Source: Streptomyces liangshanensis (GTDB taxonomy: Bacteria > Actinomycetota > Actinomycetes > Streptomycetales > Streptomycetaceae). From it: a stretch of 64,000 nucleotides of DNA. The position numbers and the translations under genes were made by a program. Where the stretch lies: contig NZ_CP050177.1 in assembly GCF_011694815.1 (NCBI RefSeq), positions 6,517,501 through 6,581,500 on the forward strand, in the 5' to 3' direction. Positions within the stretch are counted from its first letter, which is position 1. Each line of letters starts with the position of its first letter. Under the pieces are notes generated by a model, which did no database searches, was not told the DNA's origin, and worked only from the letters and a program-made list of their open reading frames with translations. Shown in pieces: positions 38,715 through 47,078 of this stretch.

Positions 38715-39272
38715 ATGAAGATCGCCGAAGCGGCCCGAGACCGCGAAGTCCTCTTCCACGCCCTGCGCCCGCTCGTCGCCGCCGAGGCCAGGGCCGAGGC
38801 GCCCGGTGCCGGCGTCGAGGCGCGGGATCTCGAACAGGCCGTGTGGGTAAGGCTGCTGGAGCGCATGGCGGGCGACGAGGGGCCGCCGCCCGACACCGTC
38901 CGCTGGGTCCGTACCGCCGTGCGCGCGGAGGCGCGGCACGGCCGCCGTACCGCCGCCCACGAACTCCCCTACACCCGCGCCCGACCCGCCGCCCCCACCC
39001 CGGCCGACCCCCGCTCCGACCCCGAACGCGCGGCACTGCGTGCCGACCGGAGGCGCGCCCTGCGCACCGCCGTGGGCCGGACACCCGGGCGCTGCCCCCG
39101 CCTGCTGACCGCGATGCTGTCGCCCGACGACCTCACCTACCGCGAAATCGCAGGGGAGTTGGGTATCTCACAGGGGAGTTTAGGGCCGATGCGTTCCCGA
39201 TGCCTGGGATGCCTGCGAAGAATGCTCACACCGGAGATTGGCACCGCTGAACTTGGGGGAAAGAGGCGGTAG
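38715..39272 (+). CDS. Small sigma-70 region-4-like / ECF-like regulator
   Basis: A 185-aa protein. Residues 35-70 (VEARDLEQAVWVRLLERM ... PDTVRWVRTAVRAEARHGRR) resemble sigma region 2, and the C-terminus holds a sigma-4-type HTH (DDLTYREIAGELGISQGSLGPMRSRCLGCLRRML). It looks like an ECF-type sigma factor or a derived regulator. The basic Arg/Ala/Pro-rich linker is variable. No anti-sigma gene is adjacent. ATG 38715. Confidence 0.8.
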   Translation: MKIAEAARDREVLFHALRPLVAAEARAEAPGAGVEARDLEQAVWVRLLERMAGDEGPPPDTVRWVRTAVRAEARHGRRTAAHELPYTRARPAAPTPADPRSDPERAALRADRRRALRTAVGRTPGRCPRLLTAMLSPDDLTYREIAGELGISQGSLGPMRSRCLGCLRRMLTPEIGTAELGGKRR

Positions 39273-39309
39273 ACAATCGGCGTACCAGGTGAGCGGGAGG
39301 CATGCACAC

Positions 39310-39813
39310 ATGGGCATGAGCGTGACCATCTCTGCGGCGCGTGCGCAGGACGCGGAACAGATCCTGAAGTTGCAGTATCTCTGTTACCAGAACGAGGCCG
39401 AGCTCTACGGCGACTACACCATCGAGCCGCTCACCCAGACCCTGGACGACCTGAGGGCCGAACTCGACCGCGGGCACGGCCTGGTGGCCCGCCTCGGCGA
39501 CGAGGTGGTGGCATCGGTACGGGGCACCGTGGACGAGTCGGGCACGGCCCGTATCGCGAAACTCATCGTCCACCCGCGTCTTCAGCGGCACGGCCTCGGC
39601 GGCCGGCTCCTCGACGCCATAGAACTGCACTTCGCGGGCGAACCGGCCGCGAGACGCTTCCAGCTCTTCACGGGCCACCGCAGCGAGGGCAACCTGAGGC
39701 TCTACCGGAGCCGGGGCTACGCGCCGGTCTCGGCGGAGCAGATCGGCCCGCGCCTGCGCCTCGTGACGCTGGAGAAGGAGGCCGCCGCCGAGGTGTACGC
39801 CGCGAGCGCCTGA
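39310..39813 (+). CDS. GNAT-family N-acetyltransferase
   Basis: A 167-aa GNAT. The acetyl-CoA-binding signature is LIVHPRLQRHGLGGRLLDAIE (Q/RxxGxG/A) followed by RSEGNLRLYRSRGYAPV, and an N-terminal SAARAQDAEQILKLQYLCYQNEAELYGD. The substrate cannot be deduced. ATG 39310 is chosen for GGGAGG at 39295-39300; ATG 39316 is an alternative. Confidence 0.87.
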   Translation: MGMSVTISAARAQDAEQILKLQYLCYQNEAELYGDYTIEPLTQTLDDLRAELDRGHGLVARLGDEVVASVRGTVDESGTARIAKLIVHPRLQRHGLGGRLLDAIELHFAGEPAARRFQLFTGHRSEGNLRLYRSRGYAPVSAEQIGPRLRLVTLEKEAAAEVYAASA

Positions 39814-39818
39814 CCGGG

Positions 39819-39845
39819 GGCCGACGCCCCGCGAGGGGCGCGGCC
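39819..39845. terminator. bidirectional hairpin between convergent genes
   Basis: CGCCCC-GCGA-GGGGCG (39825-39840) within outer GGCC/GGCC arms; sits between the convergent genes ending at 39813 and 39881. Confidence 0.55.
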
Positions 39846-39880
39846 ACCCAGGGACGGGCAGTCACCTACAGACGTGTTGC

Positions 39881-40318
39881 TCACGACGCGAGAGCGGAAT
39901 CCCCGCCCGTACGGGGGGATTCCGCGACGCGCGGCCTGCGCAGCCACAGGATCCCCGTGACCGGCAGGAACACGGGAATGAACAGGTACTCCATGCCGAA
40001 GGCCGACCACACCGTCGAGTCGGCGAACGCGGAGGAGTCGGCGAGCGTCCACGCCCCGACGGTCAGCACCCCCACCAACTCGGCCCCGCAGCACACCAGC
40101 GCGACCTTCCGCGCCGCCTCCCCGCCGCGTACGAGCGTGTAGGTGATGAAGACGTACACCACCGCCGCGACGGCGGACAGCAGGTAGGCGAGCGGGGCCC
40201 GGTGGTACTCCGTGGCGATCTGGTAGATCGAGCGGGACACCGCGCCCACCGTCATCACGCCGTAGAGCCAGACCAGCAACAGGCCGGGGCCCTTGACGAG
40301 CTTGGTCCGTGTCTCCAT
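39881..40318 (-). CDS. Integral membrane protein, 4 TM
   Basis: A 145-aa membrane protein with four hydrophobic segments (LLLVWLYGVMTVGAVSR, LAYLLSAVAAVVYVFITYTLV, VALVCCGAELVGVLTVGAWTL, YLFIPVFLPVTGILWL). Common in Streptomyces, function unknown. Follows the next membrane gene by 3 nt (40322), so a two-gene operon of small membrane proteins is likely. ATG 40318. Confidence 0.8.
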   Translation of the reverse strand: METRTKLVKGPGLLLVWLYGVMTVGAVSRSIYQIATEYHRAPLAYLLSAVAAVVYVFITYTLVRGGEAARKVALVCCGAELVGVLTVGAWTLADSSAFADSTVWSAFGMEYLFIPVFLPVTGILWLRRPRVAESPRTGGDSALAS

Positions 40319-40321
40319 GGT

Positions 40322-40681
40322 TCAGCCACCCCAGATGTCGTGGAGCCGTACTTCGAGCACGGCCAGGACGACCGCCCCCGCCGACACCGTCACCGAACCC
40401 CAGCGGGTCCGCTCGGTCAGCGACAGGAAGCCGGCCGCGGGCACCGCGAGCAGGGCCCCGAGCAGGTACGAGAAGAACAGCACCGAGCCGTCCGAGGCCC
40501 GCTCCCCGCGCCCCACCAGCACGATCCCCACCACCACCTGGATCAGCGCCAGCGCCGACACCACGGCCATGCCGATGAAGTGCCAGTCCTTGGTCGGCTG
40601 GTCCCGGTACGCGGCGAAACCGCACCAGGCGGCGAGGGCGAGCGCGGCCACGGAGACCGCGACCGTCAGGGCGACAAGCAT
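40322..40681 (-). CDS. Integral membrane protein, about 4 TM
   Basis: A 119-aa protein with hydrophobic segments MLVALTVAVSVAALALAAWCGFAA, HFIGMAVVSALALIQVVVGIVL, VLFFSYLLGALLAVPAAGFLSL and VTVSAGAVVLAVLEVRL. Function unknown; upstream partner of the gene at 39881-40318. ATG 40681 is preceded by TACGCT 7 nt upstream, a possible leaderless start; the longer in-frame form from 40744 is less likely. Confidence 0.78.
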   Translation of the reverse strand: MLVALTVAVSVAALALAAWCGFAAYRDQPTKDWHFIGMAVVSALALIQVVVGIVLVGRGERASDGSVLFFSYLLGALLAVPAAGFLSLTERTRWGSVTVSAGAVVLAVLEVRLHDIWGG

Positions 40682-40829
40682 GGGCCCGAGCGTATTACGG
40701 CGGAATGACCGGGCCGCGCCCGCCCCCGGGCGCGGGCCCCGCACGCACCCCCGCGCGCGACGTACTGTCCCCTTGACGAGGACCGACCGAGGACCGACCG
40801 ATGAGGACCGACATCACATGAGGAGTGGC

Positions 40830-41477
40830 ATGAGGTTCGACGCCGAGGCCCTGCTGTTCGACAACGACGGGACACTCGTCACCTCCCTGGAGTCCGTCCT
40901 GCGCTGCTGGGGACAGTGGGTCGAGGAGTACGGCATCGCCGCGGACGCCTTCGCGCGGTACGGGCTCCACGGCCGCCCCGCCGCCGAGATAGTCGCCGAC
41001 CTGCTCCCCGCCGCCGAGGTGGCGGGCGCGGTCGCCCGCATCGAGCAACTGGAGATCGACGACGCCGCCCGCGGGGTCCTCCTGGTGCCCGGCGCCGCCG
41101 ACCTCCTCGCGTCCCTGCCCGCCGAGCGCTGGGCCGTGGTCACCTCCGCCTCCCGGCGGCTCGCGGAGGCCCGCCTCGGCGGGGCCGGGCTGCGGCCCAA
41201 GACGCTCGTCACGGCCGACGACGTCACCCGGGGCAAGCCCGACCCCGAACCGTTCCTGCTCGCCGCCCGCCGCCTCGGCGTGGACCCGGCCCGCTGCCTG
41301 GTCTTCGAGGACGCGCCCGCCGGGCTCACCGCCGCCCGCGCCGCCGGGATGCGGACCGTGGCCTTGGCCACAACACACCTCCGCGCCGAGCTGGTCGCCG
41401 ACGCGGTCGTCGACGACCTCAACGCCGTATCGGCCCAGGTCACGGCCGGGGGAGTGGAGATCCGTATCGCCGGCTGA
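40830..41477 (+). CDS. HAD-IA phosphatase (phosphoglycolate/beta-PGM type)
   Basis: A 215-aa HAD protein: nucleophile motif LLFDNDGTLVTSLESV (DxD), helical cap, motif II WAVVTSASRR, motif III lysine in VTRGKPDPEPFLLAARRLGVDP and motif IV CLVFEDAPAGLTAARAAGM. It dephosphorylates a sugar phosphate or phosphoglycolate. AGGAG lies 4 nt before ATG 40830; ATG 40818 (four residues longer) is possible. Confidence 0.88.
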   Translation: MRFDAEALLFDNDGTLVTSLESVLRCWGQWVEEYGIAADAFARYGLHGRPAAEIVADLLPAAEVAGAVARIEQLEIDDAARGVLLVPGAADLLASLPAERWAVVTSASRRLAEARLGGAGLRPKTLVTADDVTRGKPDPEPFLLAARRLGVDPARCLVFEDAPAGLTAARAAGMRTVALATTHLRAELVADAVVDDLNAVSAQVTAGGVEIRIAG

Positions 41478-41556
41478 GAGCGCCCGCCACCCGCCGTCCC
41501 CCGCCCCGGGCCGTCCGCATGGTGCGACGAATCGTTCCGCTACGCGGACAGCCCAC

Positions 41557-41586
41557 TTGGCAAAGTACTGACGTCTGCTTTACTTA
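41557..41586 (+). promoter_or_regulatory. promoter of the leaderless Cys leader peptide / metNIQ
   Basis: TTGGCA (41557-41562), 18-bp spacer, TACTTA (41581-41586). The predicted +1 falls at 41592-41593, i.e. at the leader-peptide ATG (41591), so the mRNA is leaderless. Confidence 0.65.
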
Positions 41587-41590
41587 CCGC

Positions 41591-41677
41591 ATGACCAGGA
41601 CGAGCAACCGCGCCCCCGCGACCGAGGCGATCATCACGCCCGGTGCTCGTTGTCTGTGTCGAATGTGCGCCAACTGA
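41591..41677 (+). CDS. Cysteine-responsive leader peptide (attenuator)
   Basis: A 28-codon ORF ending CLCRMCAN, with three Cys codons (TGT, TGT, TGC) and one Met just before the stop. It begins exactly at the predicted transcription start, without RBS, and lies 272 nt upstream of metN. The CxCxxC ending matches the class of actinobacterial Cys leader peptides, whose ribosome stalling tunes sulfur genes (family knowledge). A CCTCGC/GCGAGG hairpin (41693-41712) follows and could be part of the switch. Inference: low Cys-tRNA stalls ribosomes and raises metNIQ expression. Confidence 0.7.
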   Translation: MTRTSNRAPATEAIITPGARCLCRMCAN

Positions 41678-41692
41678 GGGCCCCCGCCTGAG

Positions 41693-41712
41693 CCTCGCGC
41701 CCCGAAGCGAGG
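41693..41712 (+). promoter_or_regulatory. hairpin downstream of the Cys leader peptide
   Basis: Perfect 6-bp stem CCTCGC (41693-41698) / GCGAGG (41707-41712) with an 8-nt loop, 15 nt after the leader stop. Possible part of an attenuator; no competing structure was resolved by eye. The rest of 41713-41949 is C-rich, with no gene. Confidence 0.4.
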
Positions 41713-41949
41713 ACAACGGCCGCGCCGTTCCCCGTGCCACCTGAGGGCTCTCACGCGCCCTCACGGCCTCGTACGGACCGCGCGCCCCCGCGTACGCCGC
41801 CTCCCGGTCACCCACCGCATCGGCCGTGCCGTGCCGTGCCGCCCTGACCCATGCCCGTGACCGTACCCATGCCCCTGCCTCATGTCCCTGACCCCTGCCC
41901 CGCGCCGGCGGCCCCTTCGCCGCGCACCCGACTGTGACGGAACCCCCCT

Positions 41950-42972
41950 GTGATCACTACTACGGGCCTGACGAAGGTCTACCGGTCCGCCCACGGGCGA
42001 GGCAGGGAGATCACCGCGCTCGACGGTGTCGACCTGCACGTCCGCGAGGGCGAGGTCTTCGGCGTCGTCGGACAGAGCGGCGCCGGCAAGTCCTCCCTCA
42101 TCCGCTGCGTCAACCTCCTCGAACGCCCCACCTCCGGCACCGTGACCGTCGCGGGCCAGGACCTCACGGCCCTCGCCGGCCGGGGCCGCCGGGCCGGCAA
42201 GGACCTGCGCCGCGCCCGCAGTTCCATCGGCATGGTCTTCCAGCACTTCAACCTGCTGTCCTCCCGCACGGTCGAGGACAACGTCGAACTGCCCCTGGAG
42301 ATCCTCGGCGTCCCCGCCCGCGAACGCTCCCGCCGCGCCCTCGAACTGCTCGACCTGGTCGGCCTCGCCGACAAGGCCAAGGCCTACCCGGCCCAGCTCT
42401 CCGGCGGCCAGAAGCAGCGCGTCGGCATCGCCCGCGCCCTGGCCGGCGACCCCAAGGTGCTGCTCTCCGACGAGGCGACCAGCGCCCTCGACCCCGAGAC
42501 CACCCGCTCGATCCTCCAGCTCCTGCGCGACCTCAACCGCCAACTCGGCCTCACCGTGCTCCTCATCACGCACGAGATGGAGGTCGTGAAGACGATCTGC
42601 GACTCGGCCGCGCTGATGCGCAAGGGCAGGATCGTCGAGTCGGGAACGGTGAGCGAACTGCTCGCCACCCCCGGCTCCGAGCTGGCCCGCGAACTGTTCC
42701 CGGTCGGCGGCGACGCCTCGGGCCCCGGCCGTACGGTCGTCGACGTCACCTTCCAGGGCGAGGCCGCCACCCGGCCCGTGATCTCGCAGCTCTCCCGTAC
42801 GTACAACATCGACATCTCGATCCTCGGCGCCGCGATGGACACCGTCGGCGGCCGGCAGATCGGCCGGATGCGGATCGAACTGCCCGGCGCGTACGAGGAG
42901 AACGTCGTCCCCGTCGGCTTCCTGCGCGAGCAGGGACTCCAGATCGAGATCGTCAAGGAAGGTGCCCAGTGA
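41950..42972 (+). CDS. metN: Methionine ABC transporter ATP-binding protein
   Basis: A 340-aa ATPase: Walker A GQSGAGKSS, Q-loop VFQHFNLLSSRTV, signature LSGGQKQRVGIARAL, Walker B VLLSDEATSALD, H-loop LLITHEM. Residues about 265-335 form the C-terminal NIL/ACT-like domain (VVDVTFQGEAATRPVISQLSRTYNIDISILGAAMDTVGGRQIGRMRIELPG) that binds methionine and inhibits transport. GTG 41950. First gene of metNIQ, overlapping metI by 4 nt. Confidence 0.95.
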   Translation: MITTTGLTKVYRSAHGRGREITALDGVDLHVREGEVFGVVGQSGAGKSSLIRCVNLLERPTSGTVTVAGQDLTALAGRGRRAGKDLRRARSSIGMVFQHFNLLSSRTVEDNVELPLEILGVPARERSRRALELLDLVGLADKAKAYPAQLSGGQKQRVGIARALAGDPKVLLSDEATSALDPETTRSILQLLRDLNRQLGLTVLLITHEMEVVKTICDSAALMRKGRIVESGTVSELLATPGSELARELFPVGGDASGPGRTVVDVTFQGEAATRPVISQLSRTYNIDISILGAAMDTVGGRQIGRMRIELPGAYEENVVPVGFLREQGLQIEIVKEGAQ

Positions 42973-43637
42973 CCTGGTCCGAGATGCAGCCCCTGCTGTC
43001 CCAGGGGACCATCGACACCCTCTACATGGTGCTGTGGTCCGGGCTCGTCACCGTCGCCGGCGGACTGCCCCTCGGCATCCTGCTCGTCCTCACCGACAAG
43101 GGCGGACTCCTCCAGAACGCCCCGGTGAACAAGGTCGTCGGCGTGATCGTGAACATCGGCCGCTCGCTGCCGTTCATCATCCTGCTGATCGCCCTGATCC
43201 CCTTCACCACCTTCGTCGTCGGCACCTTCATCGGCCCGACCGCCATGATCGTGCCGCTCGCGATCGGCGCCATCCCGTTCTTCGCCCGCCTGGTCGAGAC
43301 CGCGATCCGCGAGGTCGACCACGGGCTGGTCGAAGCCGTCCAGGCCATGGGCGGATCCATCCCCACCATCGTCCGCAAGGTCCTGCTGCCGCAGGCCCTG
43401 CCGTCGATCGTCTCCGGGACCACCACCACCGTCATCGCGCTCATCGGCTACTCGGCGATGGCCGGGGCGGTGGGCGGCGAAGGCCTCGGTTCCAAGGCCG
43501 TCACGTACGGATTCCAGCGCTTCGAGAACGGTTTCATGATCGCCACCGTCGTGGTGCTGGTCCTGATCGTCACCGTGATCCAGCTGATCGGCGACCTGGC
43601 CGTACGGCTGCTGGCCCGCCGCGTCCGTACCGCCTGA
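42969..43637 (+). CDS. metI: Methionine ABC transporter permease
   Basis: A 222-aa permease with five predicted TM helices and the EAA loop EAVQAMGGSIPTIVRKVLLPQALPSIVSG. SLPFIILLIALIPFTTFVVGTFIGPTA is typical of MetI. GTG start in the metN stop region (GTGA overlap). Confidence 0.95.
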   Translation: MTWSEMQPLLSQGTIDTLYMVLWSGLVTVAGGLPLGILLVLTDKGGLLQNAPVNKVVGVIVNIGRSLPFIILLIALIPFTTFVVGTFIGPTAMIVPLAIGAIPFFARLVETAIREVDHGLVEAVQAMGGSIPTIVRKVLLPQALPSIVSGTTTTVIALIGYSAMAGAVGGEGLGSKAVTYGFQRFENGFMIATVVVLVLIVTVIQLIGDLAVRLLARRVRTA

Positions 43638-43760
43638 GGACCACACCCGTACCGCCCGAACGACCGCACCCGCACCCACTACCACCCCCGCACCACCCAC
43701 CGAACGGCCCGCACTCCTTGTCCGGGCCTCACCCCCGCTCACCGGAAAGAGGCACTCTTC

Positions 43761-44621
43761 GTGCGCACCACCGTCAAGCTCACCGCCGCAGCCGCCACCG
43801 CCGCCCTCGCGCTCACCCTGAGCGCCTGCGGCACGTCGTCCGACCCGGCCCCCAAGGCCGCGGAAGGCGCCAAGGCCGACACGTCCAAGCCCCTGCTCGT
43901 CGCCGCGTCCCCGACCCCGCACGCCGACATCCTGAACTTCATCAAGAAGAACCTGGCGGCCAAGGCCGGACTCAAGCTCGACGTCAAGGAGTTCACGGAC
44001 TACGTCCTGCCGAACACCGCCACCGAGAGCGGCGAGGTCGACGCCAACTACTTCCAGAACAAGCCCTACCTGGACGACTTCAACAAGAAGAACGGCACCC
44101 ACATCGTGCCCGTCGTCAACGTCCACCTGGAGCCCCTCGCCCTCTACTCCAAGAAGGTCAAGGAACTCAGCGGCCTCAAGGCCGGCCAGAGCATCGCGAT
44201 CCCCAACGACACCGTCAACGAGGGCCGCGCGCTCAAGCTCCTCGCCGACAACGGCGTGATCACGCTCAAGGACGGCGTCGGCGGCAGCGGCACCCTGGCC
44301 GACATCAAGGACGACAAGGGCCTCAAGTTCAAGGAGCTGGAGGCCGCCACTCTGCCCCGCGCCCTCAACGACGTCGACGCCGCTGTCATCAACGGCAACT
44401 ACGCCATCGAGGCCAAGCTCAACCCCGCCCAGGACTCCCTGGCCCTGGAGAAGACCGAGAACAACCCGTACGCCAACTTCCTCGCGGTGAAGGCCGGCAA
44501 CGAGAAGGACCCGCGCGTGCTCAAGCTCGCGAAGCTCCTCAACTCGCCCGAGGTGAAGCGGTACATCGAGGACACCTACAAGAACGGCGCGGTCCTGCCC
44601 GCCTTCGGCCCCGCCGCGTAA
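43761..44621 (+). CDS. metQ: Methionine-binding lipoprotein
   Basis: A 286-aa NlpA/MetQ protein. Lipobox LSAC gives Cys24 as lipidated N-terminus. The mature domain shows VAASPTPHADILNFIKKNLA, DVKEFTDYVLPNTATESGEVDANYFQNKPYLDDFNK, VHLEPLALYSKKVKELSGLKAGQSIAIPNDTVNEGRALKLLA, and DAAVINGNYA, all standard. GTG 43761 has GAAAGAGG upstream. Last gene of the transport operon, followed by a strong terminator. Confidence 0.95.
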   Translation: MRTTVKLTAAAATAALALTLSACGTSSDPAPKAAEGAKADTSKPLLVAASPTPHADILNFIKKNLAAKAGLKLDVKEFTDYVLPNTATESGEVDANYFQNKPYLDDFNKKNGTHIVPVVNVHLEPLALYSKKVKELSGLKAGQSIAIPNDTVNEGRALKLLADNGVITLKDGVGGSGTLADIKDDKGLKFKELEAATLPRALNDVDAAVINGNYAIEAKLNPAQDSLALEKTENNPYANFLAVKAGNEKDPRVLKLAKLLNSPEVKRYIEDTYKNGAVLPAFGPAA

Positions 44622-44666
44622 CCGGGCCGCTCCACCCGCCCGCGATCACCGCCGTCAACCCGGCAC

Positions 44667-44699
44667 GAGCCCCGCGCACCCCGGTCGTGCGCGGGGCTC
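44667..44699 (+). terminator. metNIQ terminator
   Basis: Perfect 13-bp stem (GAGCCCCGCGCAC 44667-44679 / GTGCGCGGGGCTC 44687-44699) with a 7-nt loop, 45 nt after metQ. Confidence 0.85.
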
Positions 44700-44751
44700 C
44701 CCCGATGCTGCATGCTGTGCATTTACGACGGACTGAGGCATGGAGCTGCGC

Positions 44752-45384
44752 ATGACTACCTTTCCGGACGTCTCCATCAGCACGGAGCGGTTGGTGCTGC
44801 GCCCCTTCGAACCGTCGGACATCCCCGCGCACATCGAGATGATGAACGACGAGATGGTCACGGCCTGGACGTCCGTCCCCCAGCCCTACACCCAGGACGA
44901 CGCCGAGCGCTGGGTCCACACCATCGCCCCCGCCGAGCGCACCGGCGGCCGCGGCATCGTCTTCGCCGTCACCGAGTTCCTCACCCAGCGGCTCGTCGGC
45001 ATCGTGCGGCTCCACCACACCAACTGGCGTGCCCTCGCCACCGAGGCGCAGTACGTCACCGCGCCCTGGGCCCGCGGCGAGGGGTACGCCACCGAATCGG
45101 TGCTCGCCGTCGCCCAATGGCTGTTCCGCGACCAGAAGTTCGAGCGCATCGAGGTCCGCACGGCCGCCGACAACACGGCCTCCCAGCAGGTCGCCCAGAA
45201 GATCGGCTGCATCAGCGAGGGCGTGCTGCGCAGCGCGTGGATAGCGCGTACGCAGACGGAGGACGGCGGCTGGACGGACTTCCGTACCGACCTCCTCGTC
45301 TGGAGCCTGCTGCCCGAGGACCTGGAAGGCGTGGCGGAGCAGATGGCGGACAGCGGATACGCGTCCTTCACCGACTGGAACTGA
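44752..45384 (+). CDS. GNAT-family N-acetyltransferase (RimJ/RimL type)
   Basis: A 210-aa GNAT of the RimJ-like branch: ISTERLVLRPFEPSDIPAHIEMMND, GIVRLHHTNWRALATEAQYVTAPWARGEGYATESVLAVAQWLF, and NTASQQVAQKIGCISEGVLRS. Likely acetylates a protein N-terminus or small amine. ATG 44752 has GGAG 6 nt upstream; ATG 44740 is an alternative start. Confidence 0.87.
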   Translation: MTTFPDVSISTERLVLRPFEPSDIPAHIEMMNDEMVTAWTSVPQPYTQDDAERWVHTIAPAERTGGRGIVFAVTEFLTQRLVGIVRLHHTNWRALATEAQYVTAPWARGEGYATESVLAVAQWLFRDQKFERIEVRTAADNTASQQVAQKIGCISEGVLRSAWIARTQTEDGGWTDFRTDLLVWSLLPEDLEGVAEQMADSGYASFTDWN

Positions 45385-45538
45385 CCCCGCCACCGCGGGC
45401 GCCCGCCCCCCACGCCCTGGCACACTTCTCGTCCGGCGACCCCGCCCCGACGGACCCTCACCGCACCTGTCACCACACGCGTCACCGCACCCGTCAGACC
45501 GCCACCTGGCGACACACACCCCTGGAGACCTGAAGAAC

Positions 45539-46759
45539 ATGGCCGACCGCGTCACGGTGATCGGCTGGGACGGCTCACCCCTTACCGCTGCCGGCAGCTC
45601 CGCCCTGTCCGCCGCGACCCTCGTCGCCGGAGCCGCCCACCACCTGGCCCTCCCCGAGATTCCCCCCGGCGCCGAGCGCGTCCAGCTCGGCAGCATCGAC
45701 CTGGCGGCACGCCGGATCGCCGGACACCGCGGCAGCGCGGTGGTCCTCGCCGACGGCGACCCCGGCTTCTTCGGCGTCGTACGGGCCCTCCGCGACCCCG
45801 AACACGGCCTGGAGGTCGAGGTCGTCCCCGCGGTCTCCGCCGTGGCGGCCGCCTTCGCCCGCGCCGGCATGCCCTGGGAGGACGCCCAGATCGTCGTCGC
45901 CCACTCCCGTACGCTGCGCCGCGCCGTCAACGTGTGCCGGGCGCACACCAAGGTCGCCGTCCTCACCTCCCCGGGCGCCGGCCCCGCCGAACTCGCCCTG
46001 CTCCTCGAAGGCGTCCACCGCACCTTCGTCATCTGCGAGGAACTGGGCACCGACCGCGAGAAGGTCAGCGTCCTCGCCTCGGACAACGCGGCCGACCACG
46101 AGTGGCGCGACCCCAACGTCGTGATCGTCATCGGCGGCATCGGGACGGCCGTCGCCCCCGTCAGCGGCTGGATCGCGGGCCGCGACCCCGCGTACCCGCC
46201 CGCCGAGCGGGGCTGGGCGCTGCCCACGGCGGAGTACGGCATAGACCTCGACGAGGGCGAGTCGACCTGGCTGCGCGCCGCCCAGCTCGCCCGCATCGGC
46301 GCCCGTACCGGCGACCTCGTCTGGGACATCGGCTCCGGCAGCGGCGCACTCGCCGCCGAGGCCGCCCGCTTCGGCGCCGCCGTGATCGCCGTGGACGACG
46401 AACCGGGGGCGTGCGCCAGCACAGCGGCCGCCGCCCGGCGCGCCGGTGTCCAGCTCCAAGTCGTCCAGGGACGCGCCCCCCACGTCCTGGAGCGCCTCCC
46501 CGAGCCGGACGTCGTACGGATCGGGGGCGGCGGGATCGACGTCGTCGTCGCCGTCGCCGACCGCAGGCCCGAGCGCATCGTGACCCACGCGGCCAACCGC
46601 GACGAGGCGGAAGCCGTCGGAACCGCCTTGCGCGACGGGGGATACGCGGTGGAATGTGTCCTGCTCCAGTCCGTCGACCTCGACACCGCCGACTGGTCGG
46701 AACGCGAGCGCTCCGTGGTCTTCCTCGTCTCCGGGCAACGCCCCGACACGACCGCCTGA
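45539..46759 (+). CDS. cobL: Precorrin-6Y C5,15-methyltransferase (decarboxylating)
   Basis: A 406-aa bifunctional enzyme. Residues 1-200 form the CbiE tetrapyrrole methylase domain (VTVIGWDGSPL ... VVLADGDPGFFGVVRAL ... VEVVPAVSAVAAAFARAGMPWEDAQIVVAHSR). Residues about 230-400 are the CbiT Rossmann methyltransferase (GDLVWDIGSGSGALAAEAARFGAAVIAVDDEPGACAS). It methylates C5 and C15 and decarboxylates the C12 side chain in aerobic cobalamin synthesis. ATG 45539, GGAG upstream. Isolated from the main cob cluster, but near cobT and cobA/cysG homologues. Confidence 0.93.
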   Translation: MADRVTVIGWDGSPLTAAGSSALSAATLVAGAAHHLALPEIPPGAERVQLGSIDLAARRIAGHRGSAVVLADGDPGFFGVVRALRDPEHGLEVEVVPAVSAVAAAFARAGMPWEDAQIVVAHSRTLRRAVNVCRAHTKVAVLTSPGAGPAELALLLEGVHRTFVICEELGTDREKVSVLASDNAADHEWRDPNVVIVIGGIGTAVAPVSGWIAGRDPAYPPAERGWALPTAEYGIDLDEGESTWLRAAQLARIGARTGDLVWDIGSGSGALAAEAARFGAAVIAVDDEPGACASTAAAARRAGVQLQVVQGRAPHVLERLPEPDVVRIGGGGIDVVVAVADRRPERIVTHAANRDEAEAVGTALRDGGYAVECVLLQSVDLDTADWSERERSVVFLVSGQRPDTTA

Positions 46760-47078
46760 CGCGCCCCCGGACCCGGTTCCCGATCCGCCCCCTGCCCCCG
46801 TTGTCGTAGACGCGAGGTAGGCTGGCCGATCGTTGTACCGCAGCCGGGCGTTCGTCGCTTCGTTCGTCAATGTCCGGAAAAGGGACCCGTTTTGGGTCCT
46901 GATGTGGTACGGCGAACCGGGGGAAGCGCGACGTGGCGCAGCCCACAGCGGGCCGTGTCGTGCCGCGCGACGCCCACGCTCGTTGTTCCATGACAAGCGC
47001 GGGGAAGCACCGACGATCTGCGGAGCCGTCGCCCCGGTGAAGGGCCGTAGGAGCACAACCAATGGGCGAGGGGTACGC
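46760..47078 (+). promoter_or_regulatory. promoter and long structured leader of bluB-cobT
   Basis: A -10-like TAGGCT (46818-46823) implies a leader of about 250 nt. It contains a GGACCC-GTTTT-GGGTCC hairpin (46883-46899) and a GCCC/GGGC hairpin (about 46938-46951). No GCCACTG B12 box is visible, so it is not an ordinary cobalamin riboswitch. The frame of the gene is open back to a TTG at 46833, so an N-terminally longer protein cannot be excluded. Confidence 0.45.

Noticed and set aside
46760..47078. Cobalamin riboswitch before bluB-cobT
   Set aside because: No B12 box (GCCACTG) and no matching core arrangement could be found by eye; kept only as an unassigned structured leader.
46833..47078. 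N-terminal extension of the cobT fusion from TTG 46833
   Set aside because: Predicted transcription start is at about 46830, leaving no RBS, whereas ATG 47079 has GAGGGG. Not fully excluded; noted under findings.
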